From: Gaiellasilicea sp963730405
Lineage (GTDB): Bacteria > Actinomycetota > Thermoleophilia > Gaiellales > Gaiellaceae
DNA: 64,000 nucleotides
Assembly (NCBI GenBank): GCA_963730405.1
Contig: CAVSRW010000009.1
Coordinates: forward strand, 124,001-188,000
Direction: 5' to 3'
Positions 1-7,681 of this stretch are shown in pieces. The position numbers and the translations under genes are program-made. Within the stretch, counting starts at the first letter, position 1. Each line of letters begins with the position of its first letter. Under the pieces are notes generated by a model. That model worked only from the letters and a program-made list of their open reading frames with translations. It was not told the origin of the DNA and did no database searches.

Positions 1-2
1 GC

Positions 3-428
3 GGTGAGATCGCGGCAGCGAGCGCCGGTGGAGGAGAGCTGGCCGCGGCGGCGACGGCGCTCGGGGAGGAGGTGGCGGCGCTCTTCGACCGCTACGAGAT
101 CACGGCGGCGCTCGACCGGATCTGGGGGCACGTCCGCCGGCTCAACCAGTACGTCGAGCAGACGAAGCCCTGGGAGCTCGCTCGCGATCCGGAGCGTGCC
201 GACGAGCTCGCCGCCACCCTGTACGAGCTCGCGGACGGCCTCCGTGTCGCCGCGGTCGCGCTCGCGGCCTACGTCCCCGACACCTCCGGGCGGATCCTGA
301 CAGCGCTGGGCCAGCCGGTCGAGCTCGCGTGGGAGAACGTCGCGCCGGGCCGAACCGTCGCCGCGAGCGGGGTCGTCGCCGCCGAGCCGCTCTTCCCTCG
401 CATCGACGAGCCGGCCACCGCCGCGTGA
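3..428 (+). CDS. metG: Methionyl-tRNA synthetase, C-terminal end (5' truncated by window edge)
   Basis: The reading frame is open to the window edge and ends at TGA 426-428, so only about the last 141 residues are present. The visible part is the helical anticodon-binding domain of class Ia MetRS, recognised by the stretch LNQYVEQTKPWELA (near 142-183), followed by the short C-terminal segment usual in MetRS lacking a tRNA-binding extension. The catalytic HIGH and KMSKS motifs would lie upstream, outside the window. The enzyme charges tRNA-Met in the cytosol. It overlaps tatD by 4 nt (GTGA), as in the actinobacterial metG-tatD-rsmA-ispE cluster. The identification rests on this domain and the neighbours. 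Confidence 0.88.
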   Translation, partial: GEIAAASAGGGELAAAATALGEEVAALFDRYEITAALDRIWGHVRRLNQYVEQTKPWELARDPERADELAATLYELADGLRVAAVALAAYVPDTSGRILTALGQPVELAWENVAPGRTVAASGVVAAEPLFPRIDEPATAA

Positions 429-1165
429 TCGACACGCATGCGCACCTCGACGCGCTCGAGGAGCCGTCGGAGGTCCTCGCGCGCGCCCGCGCGGCGGGAG
501 TGAGCCGCGTCGTCACGATCGGGACCGGCATCGACTCCTGCCGGCGGGCGCTCGCGCTCACCGCTCACGAGGACGTCTACGCCGCGCTCGGGATCGACCC
601 GCACCAGGCCGGGACGGGCGAGGCAGCCCGGGTCGGAGAGCTGCGCGAGCTCCTCGGCGATCCGAAGGCAGTCGCCGTCGGGGAGGCCGGCCTCGACTAC
701 CACTACGGCTCCGACAGGAAGGACGAGCAGCGCCGCCTGTTCGAGGCGCAGCTCGCCCTCGCCGCTGAGCTCGAGCTGCCGATCGTCGTCCACACGCGCG
801 CCGCCAATCCCGACACGGAAGCGCTCCTCCGCGCGCACGACGGCACCGTCGTCATGCACTGCTTCTCGGAGCCGGGCCTGCTCCCGGCCGCGCTCGAAGA
901 GGGCTGGTACGTCTCCTTCGCGGGCAACGTCACGTACCCGAAAGCGGAGGAGCTGCGCGAGGCCGCCATGGCCGTACCGGCCGACCGTCTGCTCGCGGAG
1001 ACGGACAGCCCCTACCTGGCGCCGCAGCCCCTTCGCGGCCGCACGAACGAGCCGGCGCACGTCGTCCACACCGTCGCGGCGCTCGCGGCCGCACGCGGCG
1101 ACGACGTCGGCGAGCTCGCGGCTCGCATCGACGCCAATGCCGCGGCAGCCTTCCGCCTCCCATGA
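425..1165 (+). CDS. tatD: TatD family metal-dependent DNase/hydrolase
   Basis: The product has 246 residues, the normal TatD length. The start GTG 425 overlaps the metG stop and places the metal-binding HAHLD motif at residues 5-9, as expected. Other TatD signatures are GEAGLDYHYG near residue 85, HTRA near 124 and ETDSPYLAP near 191; together they form the divalent-metal site of this amidohydrolase-type TIM barrel. Characterised family members are 3'-5' exonucleases or deoxyribonucleases involved in DNA quality control. The next gene rsmA begins inside its stop codon (ATGA), so translation is probably coupled. Family assignment is firm; the in vivo substrate is not predictable from sequence. 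Confidence 0.93.
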   Translation: MIDTHAHLDALEEPSEVLARARAAGVSRVVTIGTGIDSCRRALALTAHEDVYAALGIDPHQAGTGEAARVGELRELLGDPKAVAVGEAGLDYHYGSDRKDEQRRLFEAQLALAAELELPIVVHTRAANPDTEALLRAHDGTVVMHCFSEPGLLPAALEEGWYVSFAGNVTYPKAEELREAAMAVPADRLLAETDSPYLAPQPLRGRTNEPAHVVHTVAALAAARGDDVGELAARIDANAAAAFRLP

Positions 1166-1932
1166 GCGTCCGCCCGAAGAAGCAGCTCGGCCAGCACTTC
1201 CTCGCCGACGAGAACATCCTCGGCGTGATCGAGCGGCTCGCCGAGCTCCGATCGGAGGACGTCGTGCTCGAGGTCGGTCCCGGCCTCGGCGTCCTGACGA
1301 GACGCCTCGCCGACCGCGCCGGCCACGTGCATGCCGTCGAGCTCGACCGCTCGCTCGAGCCCCACCTCGCTGCGCTCGCTGTGCGCCCGAACGTCGACCT
1401 CCACTGGGGCGACGCGCTCCAGCTCGACCTCGCGTCGCTGGAACCGGCGCCGACGAAGCTCGTCGCGAACCTCCCGTACAACGTCGCCACGCCGCTCGTC
1501 GCAGAGAGTCTCGACGGGCTGCCCTCGCTGCGCCTCTGGACGGTGATGGTGCAGCGCGAAGTCGCGGACCGCTTCTTCGCCGTTCCGTCGACCAAGGCGT
1601 ACGGCGCCGTCTCGGTGCTCGTGCAGCTCGCCGCGGAGCGCACGGGTTTCCATCCGGTCGCCCGCACGGTCTTCCGGCCGCCGCCCAACGTCGACTCCGC
1701 CCTCGTCGCGTTTCGCCGCACGCCGCTGCCGGAGCACTTCGACCGGATCAAGCAGGTGGTCGAGGCGTCGTTCGCGCACCGCCGCAAGACGCTGCCGAAC
1801 TCGGTGGCGCTGGCGGGCCTCGCCTCGCGCGAGGAGGCTGCGGCCGCGCTCGAGACGATCGGCCGCGCGCCGGAGACGCGCGCCGAGGCGCTCGAGCCGC
1901 GCGAGTTCGTCGACCTCGCGGCCGCGCTGTGA
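1162..1932 (+). CDS. rsmA: 16S rRNA (adenine1518-N6/adenine1519-N6)-dimethyltransferase
   Basis: The product (256 residues) is KsgA/RsmA, which dimethylates two adjacent adenines in the 3' hairpin of 16S rRNA using S-adenosylmethionine during late 30S assembly. Evidence: the GQHFL motif at residues 10-14, the SAM-binding loop EVGPGLG at about 37-43, the acidic motif VELDR near 60, and the catalytic NLPYN near 103-107. A C-terminal helical domain with the FRPPPNVDSA signature follows. The start ATG overlaps the tatD stop by 4 nt and the end overlaps ispE by 4 nt (GTGA), so it lies in the middle of a translationally coupled operon. Confidence 0.96.
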   Translation: MSVRPKKQLGQHFLADENILGVIERLAELRSEDVVLEVGPGLGVLTRRLADRAGHVHAVELDRSLEPHLAALAVRPNVDLHWGDALQLDLASLEPAPTKLVANLPYNVATPLVAESLDGLPSLRLWTVMVQREVADRFFAVPSTKAYGAVSVLVQLAAERTGFHPVARTVFRPPPNVDSALVAFRRTPLPEHFDRIKQVVEASFAHRRKTLPNSVALAGLASREEAAAALETIGRAPETRAEALEPREFVDLAAAL

Positions 1933-2744
1933 GAGCGCCCGCGCCGGCCAAGATCAACCTCGCGCTCGTCGTCGGCCCGGCCCGGGACGACGGCAGGCAC
2001 GAGGTCGCCACCGTCCTCCAGCGCGTCGATCTGGCCGACCGCGTCGCGGTCGAGCCCGCGTCCTCGCTGACCGTGTCCGGCTTCGACGGCGACACGCTCG
2101 TCCGCGACGCCCTCCGCGCGCTCGCGGGCGCTGCGGGCGTGGATGGACGCTGGGCAGCGACGATCACGAAGCGGATCCCCGTCGCGTCGGGCCTCGGCGG
2201 CGGCAGCTCCGACGCCGCGACCGCGCTTCGGCTCGCGAACGACACGCTCGACTCGCCGCTCCCGCCCGACGACCTCCGCACGGTCGCCGCGTCGCTCGGT
2301 GCCGACGTCCCCTTCTTCATCGGCGATGGGCCGCAGCTCGGCCGCGGCGACGGCTCGGAGCTCGAGCCGCTCGACCTGCCGCAGGACTACTGGGTGGTGC
2401 TCGTGCTCCCTACGGGCGCGACGAAGCTCTCCACCGCCGCCGTCTACGGAGACTTCGACGAGCGGGACGGGGCGGCCGGGTGGGACGAACGGCGCGACCG
2501 CCTCGCCGACGCGCTCGCGGCCGTCCGCCGGCCGCGGGATCTCGCCGCGCTGCCGGCCAACGACCTCGCGCAGTCGCCCGTCGCCGACGAGTTGCGCCGG
2601 CTCGGCGCTTTTCGCGCCGACGTGAGCGGTGCCGGACCGGTCGTCTACGGCCTCTTCCACCACCGCCGCCAGGCGGATGCGGCGCGCCGCACTCTCCGCG
2701 GCGTCGGGCGGACCTGGCTCACGGTTCCGGTCTGGTATGGCTGA
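1929..2744 (+). CDS. ispE: 4-diphosphocytidyl-2-C-methyl-D-erythritol kinase
   Basis: IspE is a GHMP-family kinase of the non-mevalonate isoprenoid pathway. It phosphorylates the 2-hydroxyl of CDP-methylerythritol using ATP. The GTG at 1929 overlaps the rsmA stop and gives a protein of 271 residues starting directly before the substrate-binding PAKINL motif. The glycine-rich GHMP ATP loop GLGGGSSDAA lies near residues 88-97, and GADVPFF near 126. A longer upstream frame exists but is a shadow of rsmA. The gene is the last of the metG-tatD-rsmA-ispE run; the next gene has its own -10-like box. Confidence 0.95.
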   Translation: MRAPAPAKINLALVVGPARDDGRHEVATVLQRVDLADRVAVEPASSLTVSGFDGDTLVRDALRALAGAAGVDGRWAATITKRIPVASGLGGGSSDAATALRLANDTLDSPLPPDDLRTVAASLGADVPFFIGDGPQLGRGDGSELEPLDLPQDYWVVLVLPTGATKLSTAAVYGDFDERDGAAGWDERRDRLADALAAVRRPRDLAALPANDLAQSPVADELRRLGAFRADVSGAGPVVYGLFHHRRQADAARRTLRGVGRTWLTVPVWYG

Positions 2745-2756
2745 GCGGCGACCCGG

Positions 2757-2762
2757 TACGGT
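2757..2762 (+). promoter_or_regulatory. -10-like box TACGGT, leaderless spacing
   Basis: TACGGT lies 7 nt before ATG 2770, and no Shine-Dalgarno sequence is visible. The box sits just after the ispE stop. It fits the TANNNT pattern seen before many genes in this window. Confidence 0.4.
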
Positions 2763-2769
2763 TCGGGCC

Positions 2770-3126
2770 ATGGATCGCCCGGTGACGATCGAGCACGGCA
2801 GCACCCGCCTCGGACGGCAGCTGCGGGACAATCGGCTGCGGATCGCGCTGGTCGTAGCGCTCGTCGAGGGCGTCCTCGTCCTGCTCGGCTCGATCGAGTG
2901 GTGGCTCGTCGTCGTGCTCGCGATCGTCGCCGTCGCCGTCTACGTGCTCTGGGGCCGTGCCGCCCGGCGTGAGGAGGTCCGCGAGCTCTCGTGGGTCATC
3001 GCCGTCTCGCAGGTGGCGGTCGTGCTCGTGCCCGTGCTCGCGCTCGTGCTGACCGCGTTCGCCGTGGTCGCGCTGGTCGTGATCGCGGTGGTCGCGCTCG
3101 TCGTCCTCCTGCGCGACCGCCGTTAG
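2770..3126 (+). CDS. Small predicted membrane protein, unknown function
   Basis: This is a 118-residue protein with a charged N-terminus of about 27 residues. Two hydrophobic segments follow at about 28-60 (IALVVALVEG..., possibly a hairpin around WW) and two more in the C-terminal half (WVIAVSQVAVVLVPVLALVL and a second Val-rich run), ending in the basic LLRDRR. Charged residues (RAARREEVRE) between the hydrophobic pairs suggest a cytoplasmic loop. I recognise no family. It sits between ispE and tRNA-Gln, and a TANNNT box is 7 nt upstream of the ATG. The Val/Ile-rich composition and the conserved surroundings favour a real gene. Nothing in the sequence indicates a function. Confidence 0.7.
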   Translation: MDRPVTIEHGSTRLGRQLRDNRLRIALVVALVEGVLVLLGSIEWWLVVVLAIVAVAVYVLWGRAARREEVRELSWVIAVSQVAVVLVPVLALVLTAFAVVALVVIAVVALVVLLRDRR

Positions 3127-3144
3127 GATGAGCCCTCCGAGCCA

Positions 3145-3215
3145 TGGGGCGTGGCCAAGCGGTAAGGCAACGGGTTTTGGTCCCGTGATCCCAGGTTCGA
3201 ATCCTGGCGCCCCAG
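3145..3215 (+). tRNA. tRNA-Gln (anticodon TTG)
   Basis: A full cloverleaf can be drawn. The acceptor stem TGGGGCG pairs with CGCCCCA (3208-3214), with discriminator G at 3215. The D arm contains AAGCGGTAAGG. The anticodon stem ACGGG/CCCGT encloses loop TTTTGGT with anticodon TTG, and the T arm is CCAGG-TTCGAAT-CCTGG. The weak U1-A72 pair is typical of bacterial tRNA-Gln. The 3' CCA is not encoded, since TTC follows. It lies 7 nt before the glmU start, the usual actinobacterial placement. Confidence 0.97.
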
Positions 3216-3222
3216 TTCTCTC

Positions 3223-4545
3223 GTGACCGATACCTCATTCGCAGCCGTCGTCATGGCCGGAGGGCTCGGCACGCGCATGCGTTCGGCCACGCCGAAGCAC
3301 CTGCACCCGATCCTCGGCCGGCGGATGGTCGACTGGGTGCTCGAGGCGGCACGCCCGCTCGGCCCGGCACCGCTCGTCGTGATCGCCTCGCCGGAGAGCC
3401 GCGACGCCTTCGGCGACACGCCGGTCGCCGTGCAGGAGCGTGCCCTCGGCACCGGCGACGCCGTCCGGTCGTCGCGCGAAGCAGTCGGCGACGGCGCGGA
3501 CGACCTGCTCGTACTCTCCGGGGACACGCCGCTCCTCACGACCGACCTCCTCCGCGGCCTGCTCGAGACCCATCGCGCCGAGGCGGCGGCCGCGACCGTG
3601 CTCTCGTTCGTGCCCGACGACCCCCGCTCCTACGGCCGCGTCGTGCGCGGGGACGACGGCACCGTGGAGGCGATCGTCGAGGCCGGCGACGCAACGCCCG
3701 AGCAGCTCGAGCTGGCCGAGTGCAACTCCTCGATCTACGTCTTCCGCGGCGACCTGCTCTGGCCCGCGCTCGACCGGCTCGAGCCGCACAACGTCCAGGG
3801 CGAGCTCTACTTGACCGACGCTGTCCGCGACCTCGTCGCCCGCGGCGAGCGCGTCGTGGCGCACGTCGCGGACGATCCGGCCGAGACCGAGGGCGTGAAC
3901 ACGCGGGTCGAGCTCGCCGCGGCCGCCGCGGCGCTGCGCGACCGGATCAACCGCGAGCACATGCTCGCCGGAGTCGGGATCGCCGACCCATCCTCGACCT
4001 GGATCGAGCCCGACGTCGAGCTCGAGGCCGACGCGGCCATCCACCCGTTCACGGTGCTGCGGGGCAAGACGAAGGTCGCCGCCGGTGCGGAGGTCGGCCC
4101 GCACGTGGTCGCGCTCGACGCGGAGATCGGCCCGGATGCGACGGTCGGGCCCTTCTGTTACCTTCGCCCGGGAACCGTCCTCGGGCCGCGTGCGAAGGCG
4201 GGCGTGTTCGTCGAGATCAAGAAGTCGACCATCGGACAGGACACGAAGGTGCCGCATCTCTCCTACATCGGCGATGCGGAGATCGGAGAGGGGACGAACA
4301 TCGGCGCAGGATCGATCACCGCGAACTTTCCGCATCGGCCGGATCAGCCCAAGGGCCGGACGACGATCGGCGACAACGTCCGCGTAGCAGTGGACACTAT
4401 GTTCGTTGCTCCGGTCACTGTTGGCGACGATGCGTGGACGGCGGCCGGTGCCGTCATCACTGACGACGTCCCCGACGGCGCGCTCGCCGGCTTCCCACCG
4501 CGACAGGTCAACAAGGAAGGGCGCGGTGGAAAGCGGGACGATTGA
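3223..4545 (+). CDS. glmU: Bifunctional UDP-N-acetylglucosamine pyrophosphorylase / glucosamine-1-phosphate N-acetyltransferase
   Basis: GlmU makes UDP-GlcNAc for peptidoglycan. Its C-terminal domain acetylates GlcN-1-P with acetyl-CoA and its N-terminal domain transfers UMP from UTP. The 440-residue protein has the nucleotidyltransferase loop AGGLGTRMRS near residues 12-21, GDTPLL near 103, and the GVNTR motif near 224. From about residue 250 there are left-handed beta-helix hexapeptide repeats with the acetyltransferase signatures (GPFCYLRPG, HLSYIGDAEIG, NIGAGSITANF). GTG 3223 is the only start before the loop. No Shine-Dalgarno is visible and the tRNA ends 7 nt upstream, so it may be read from the processed tRNA transcript. 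The end overlaps prs by 20 nt. Confidence 0.95.
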   Translation: MTDTSFAAVVMAGGLGTRMRSATPKHLHPILGRRMVDWVLEAARPLGPAPLVVIASPESRDAFGDTPVAVQERALGTGDAVRSSREAVGDGADDLLVLSGDTPLLTTDLLRGLLETHRAEAAAATVLSFVPDDPRSYGRVVRGDDGTVEAIVEAGDATPEQLELAECNSSIYVFRGDLLWPALDRLEPHNVQGELYLTDAVRDLVARGERVVAHVADDPAETEGVNTRVELAAAAAALRDRINREHMLAGVGIADPSSTWIEPDVELEADAAIHPFTVLRGKTKVAAGAEVGPHVVALDAEIGPDATVGPFCYLRPGTVLGPRAKAGVFVEIKKSTIGQDTKVPHLSYIGDAEIGEGTNIGAGSITANFPHRPDQPKGRTTIGDNVRVAVDTMFVAPVTVGDDAWTAAGAVITDDVPDGALAGFPPRQVNKEGRGGKRDD

Positions 4546-5584
4546 GCAGGCGCTGCCCGGGCTCGAGGGCACGGGCGGGACGGCGTCGCAGCTCGTGGTC
4601 GGACGCGCCGTGTCGCTGACCCCGCAGAAGCGGCTCGCGGTCGTGGCGGGCAGCTCGCACCCGGAGCTCGCCACCAAGATCGCCGGCCACCTCGGAGTCG
4701 AGCTCACGCGCGTCGAGCGCACGACGTTCGCCGACGGCTCGCCGTACTTCCGCTTCGAGGACTCGGTTCGCGGCGCCGACATGTTCATCGTCCAGACGGC
4801 GGCGCCGTCGATCGGCGAGAACCTGATGGAGCTGCTGATCATGGTCAACGCGGCGAAGCTCGCGTCGGCCAAGCGGATCACGGCCGTGATCCCCTGGTAC
4901 TTCTACGCCCGGCAGGACAAGAAGTCGCGGCCGCGCGAGCCGATCACCGCCCGGCTCGTCGCCGACCTGCTCGAGACGGCCGGTGTCGACCGGGTGATCA
5001 CGATGGACCTCCACGCGGGCCAGGTACAGGGCTTCTTCCGGATCCCCGTCGACCACATGGTCGCCGTGCCGATGTTCGCGCAGCACATCCGCGACTACCT
5101 CGGGACCGAGGTCGAGCGGGTGGCGGTCGCTCCGGACACCGGTCGCGCCAAGCTCGCGGGCAAGTTCGCGGAGATGATCGGCGGCGGCCTCGTCGTCCTC
5201 AACAAGGAACGCCCGGGGCACAACCAGGCGAAGGTGACCGGCGTGATCGGCGACGTCGACGGCAAGGTCGCCGTGATGACCGACGACATCATCGACACCG
5301 CGGGCACGCTCTGCGCCGGCGCCGAGGCGCTGCGCGAGGTCGGCGCTACGCGGGTGATCGCCTGCGCGACGCACGCGCTCTTCAACGAGCCCGCCCTCGA
5401 GCGGATCGCCGAGAGCGCCTTCGAGAAGGTGGTCGTCACCGACACGGTGCCGGTCGACGAGCTGAACAAGCCGGCCAACATCGAGGTGCTCTCGATCTCC
5501 GGCCTACTCGCCGAGACGATCCAGAACGTCTTCTCGGACGACTCCGTGTCGGCGATCTTCGCCGGCGAGAACCAGCTCTTCTAG
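4526..5584 (+). CDS. prs: Ribose-phosphate pyrophosphokinase (PRPP synthetase)
   Basis: Prs transfers pyrophosphate from ATP to ribose-5-phosphate, supplying PRPP for purine, pyrimidine, His and Trp synthesis. The sequence shows the N-terminal KRLAVVAGSSHPELA, the flexible-loop motif YARQDKK, the catalytic DLHAGQVQGFF, and the PRPP-binding loop DDIIDTAGT near residues 250-258. GTG 4526 is chosen because AAGGAAGG lies just upstream; it makes a 352-residue protein with an N-terminal extension of about 30 residues compared with the usual 310-320. A second GTG at 4609 would give the classical length. The start lies inside the glmU 3' end, so the genes are coupled. Confidence 0.94.
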   Translation: MESGTIEQALPGLEGTGGTASQLVVGRAVSLTPQKRLAVVAGSSHPELATKIAGHLGVELTRVERTTFADGSPYFRFEDSVRGADMFIVQTAAPSIGENLMELLIMVNAAKLASAKRITAVIPWYFYARQDKKSRPREPITARLVADLLETAGVDRVITMDLHAGQVQGFFRIPVDHMVAVPMFAQHIRDYLGTEVERVAVAPDTGRAKLAGKFAEMIGGGLVVLNKERPGHNQAKVTGVIGDVDGKVAVMTDDIIDTAGTLCAGAEALREVGATRVIACATHALFNEPALERIAESAFEKVVVTDTVPVDELNKPANIEVLSISGLLAETIQNVFSDDSVSAIFAGENQLF

Positions 5585-5686
5585 GCACCTGCGCTTTCGC
5601 GAGTAGCGAAATCCCCCGTTTGGCCTTTTCCGCGCCGGGAAGGGTCCGCGCAATCCGAGGACAAGGTACGAAGGGGGTAGTTGCAA

Positions 5687-6085
5687 GTGGCATCGATCCA
5701 GAAACTCTCATCGCAGGTGATCGACTACGCCGAGCGCGTTTCGGAGATTGCGGACGTCGCACAGGGCAAGCATCACCACCTGCGCGCCGGCCGCACGACG
5801 CGGTGGCTGCTCCTGCCTGCATCGGGGGCGGCCCTCTATGCCCTGGTGAAGAGCGACTCGTTCTCGCGCCAGGCGAAGGATGTCATGGACGAGGCGAAGA
5901 CGCGGGCGTCCGAGCTGCCCGAGGATCTCTTGACCCGCGTCCGCCAGAGCGCCTCCAGCCGGAACGGAAGCCGGTCCAGCTCGTCGAGCTCGTCTACCAG
6001 GAGCCGTGCCACCGGTTCTGCGCGCAAGACGACCGGTTCGCGCAAGAAGGGTTCCGCGCGGAAGACGGCGGCCGCCTCGCGCTAG
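5687..6085 (+). CDS. Small protein with one hydrophobic segment and a Lys/Ser/Arg-rich tail, unknown
   Basis: The start GTG 5687 is preferred because AGGGGG ends about 9 nt upstream; a TTG at 5681 is too close. The 132-residue product has an amphipathic N-terminus, a short hydrophobic stretch near residues 43-57 (WLLLPASGAALYALV), a helical segment, and a low-complexity tail of Ser, Arg and Lys (RKTTGSRKKGSARKTAAASR). The tail resembles histone-like or nucleic-acid-binding tails, but I see no globular domain. It is followed by a strong hairpin terminator. Possible roles are a membrane-tethered or nucleoid-associated protein; both are speculation. Confidence 0.65.
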   Translation: MASIQKLSSQVIDYAERVSEIADVAQGKHHHLRAGRTTRWLLLPASGAALYALVKSDSFSRQAKDVMDEAKTRASELPEDLLTRVRQSASSRNGSRSSSSSSSTRSRATGSARKTTGSRKKGSARKTAAASR

Positions 6086-6090
6086 CCCGA

Positions 6091-6126
6091 CGACGGACGC
6101 CCCACCGCCGGGCGGGGCGTCCGTCG
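6091..6126. terminator. Bidirectional hairpin terminator between convergent genes
   Basis: A perfect 13-bp stem (arm CGACGGACGCCCC at 6091-6103, complement at 6114-6126) closes a 10-nt loop that can itself add GCC/GGC pairs. It lies between the plus-strand gene ending at 6085 and the minus-strand protease ending at 6138. No T-run is present, as is common in GC-rich actinobacteria. Confidence 0.75.
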
Positions 6127-6137
6127 CCACAGTGACG

Positions 6138-6852
6138 TCAGTCGAGCGAGCAGTCGTACGGCCCCTCGGCCGGCGGGGCCGGATTGGTGCCGTTGATCGC
6201 CCAGGCGAACACGAACGCCAGAGCGTCGATGTCGCAATCCGACAGGACGGGATCGCCCAGGTCGGGCCAGCCATACCCCATCAGATCGGTGCTCTCGAGC
6301 AGATTGGTCGCGTGGCCGAGCCCGAGCGCGTGCCCGACCTCGTGCAGCGTGACCCAGCCCAGATACTCGGGCTCGTATGGATCGCGGTCGAGGCTCGGGG
6401 GCAGGTCCGAGCGGACGATGATGTTCGGGCAGCCATGGTCGCCGCAGAGGGCGTAGCCGCCGAAGACGACCCCGCCGGCCGTCGGTACGTAGTGGACGAC
6501 GATGTCCGCTTCCTGACGACGTGTTCACCTGCGTCAGCGTGATCAGCCCGTCGAAGCAGTCCTCGAGCGTCGCCGACCACGTGGCGATCGCCGCGTCGAT
6601 CGCGTCCAGCTGCGCCCGCTCGGCGCCGGGATGAGCCTGGACGCTGATCGTCAGATCCGTGTGGTCCCACCAGTAGCCCGGGTAGTAGTTGCTGAGGATG
6701 ACGAGTCCCTCGGCGTTCGACTCGGGCAGATTGCAGCTCGGCTGCGCGCTCGCACTCGGGCCGCCCTTCCCGCCCTTCCCGCCGAGCGCCGCGGCCGGCG
6801 TCAGCAGGAGCGAGCAGATCGCGAGGACGAGGACACTCTTGCGAATGGTCAT
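6138..6852 (-). pseudogene. Secreted zinc metalloprotease (HEXXHXXGXXH), interrupted by one frameshift
   Basis: The start ATG 6852 has a good upstream AAGGGGG. The first half encodes a signal peptide (MTIRKSVLVLAICSLLLTPA), a Gly/Lys linker and a domain ending TLTQVNTSS. The frame then shifts near 6513-6519. The second half, read +1, continues EADIVVHYVP, an IIVRSDLPPS strand, and HEVGHALGLGHATNL, the zinc-binding motif of metzincin/matrixin-like proteases, ending DCDIDALAFVFAWAING. Deleting one G (a C on the plus strand) restores a protein of about 237 residues. As sequenced it is broken, but the intact second half and the single simple lesion suggest sequencing error as much as decay. Family membership (matrixin-like) is inferred from the motif. 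Confidence 0.8.
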
Positions 6853-6925
6853 TACGACCCCCTTCGTATCGCGTGTGCCGCGGAGCGGCGACGATACAAG
6901 GCCCCGGGCGTCCTTTGATCGGGTA

Positions 6926-6950
6926 GCCAAGTAACAGACTGTTACTTGGC
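6926..6950. repeat. 25-bp perfect palindrome, copy 1
   Basis: Arm GCCAAGTAACAG is followed by a central A and the exact complementary arm. An identical 25-mer occurs at 59185-59209 and a shortened relative at 59242-59262. Here it lies between divergent genes, directly upstream of the rplY -10 box, where it would cover the -35 region. An operator or a mobile repeat are both possible. Confidence 0.85.
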
Positions 6951-6956
6951 GTCCGC

Positions 6957-6962
6957 TACAAT
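6957..6962 (+). promoter_or_regulatory. rplY -10 box TACAAT
   Basis: TACAAT lies 8 nt before GTG 6971 with no Shine-Dalgarno between, so the mRNA is probably leaderless. The 25-bp palindrome ends 6 nt upstream of the box. Confidence 0.6.
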
Positions 6963-6970
6963 CCGCCGCC

Positions 6971-7681
6971 GTGGCCGGCGACAGATTTCGTCTCGAGGTG
7001 AAGGAACGGACCGGGCTCGGCACGCCCGAGTCGCGGCGTCTGCGCAAGCAGGGCTTCATTCCCGGCGTCCTCTACGGCCGCTCGACCGCACAGGCCTTCG
7101 CCGTCGGTGAGCGCGAGCTTCGCGCCGCACTGACCGGGCCGTCGGGCCTGCACGCGGTGCTGGACGTCGTGCTCGAGGGCCAGACCACCGCGCATCCGTC
7201 GATCCTGAAGGAGTACCAGCGGGACCCGATTCGCGGCCACGTCCGCCACATCGACCTGCAGGAGGTGCGGCTCGACGTCGCGATCCAGGCGACCGTCAAC
7301 GTGCATCTGCACGGCGCCGAGGACGCGCCCGGGATCAAGGAGGGCGGCGTGCTCAACCAGCCGGCGACGACCCTCAACGTCGAGGCGCTGCCGATGGAGG
7401 TGCCGGAGTCGATCGAGGCCGACGTGAGCGGGCTCGAGATGGGCGGCGCGCTTCGGCTCGAGGACATCCCGAAGCTCGAGGGCGTCACCTTCCTCGACGA
7501 CCCGCACGAGACCGTGATCGCGACCGTGTCCGCCCCGATCGTCGAGGTCGAGCCCGAGCCCGAGGAGGGCGAGGAGCTCGCCGAGGGCGAGGAGGCTCCC
7601 GAGGGCGAGGCCGAGGGCGAGACCCCCGAGGGCGAGGCCGCGGCCGAGTCCGACTCCGAGTCCTCCGACTCCGAGGGGTAG
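6971..7681 (+). CDS. rplY: 50S ribosomal protein bL25, CTC family
   Basis: The protein has 236 residues. Residues 1-95 form the 5S-rRNA-binding L25 domain (FRLEVKERTGLGT, RRLRKQGFIPGVLYG, HIDLQEV) and residues about 100-185 the TL5/CTC beta domain. The tail from about 190 is very acidic, with repeated Glu-Gly units, as often seen in actinobacterial members. It binds 5S rRNA in the central protuberance. GTG 6971 starts the protein immediately before the conserved domain. The stop TAG shares its last base with the first base of the 162-nt structured element that separates it from pth. Confidence 0.95.
   Translation: MAGDRFRLEVKERTGLGTPESRRLRKQGFIPGVLYGRSTAQAFAVGERELRAALTGPSGLHAVLDVVLEGQTTAHPSILKEYQRDPIRGHVRHIDLQEVRLDVAIQATVNVHLHGAEDAPGIKEGGVLNQPATTLNVEALPMEVPESIEADVSGLEMGGALRLEDIPKLEGVTFLDDPHETVIATVSAPIVEVEPEPEEGEELAEGEEAPEGEAEGETPEGEAAAESDSESSDSEG

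Noticed and set aside
930..2831. 633-codon minus-strand frame across rsmA and ispE
   Set aside because: Low-complexity Arg/Ala/Ser sequence, opposite to well-conserved genes. The same applies to other long antisense frames, such as 3235-4881, 52941-55838 and 13730-14893.
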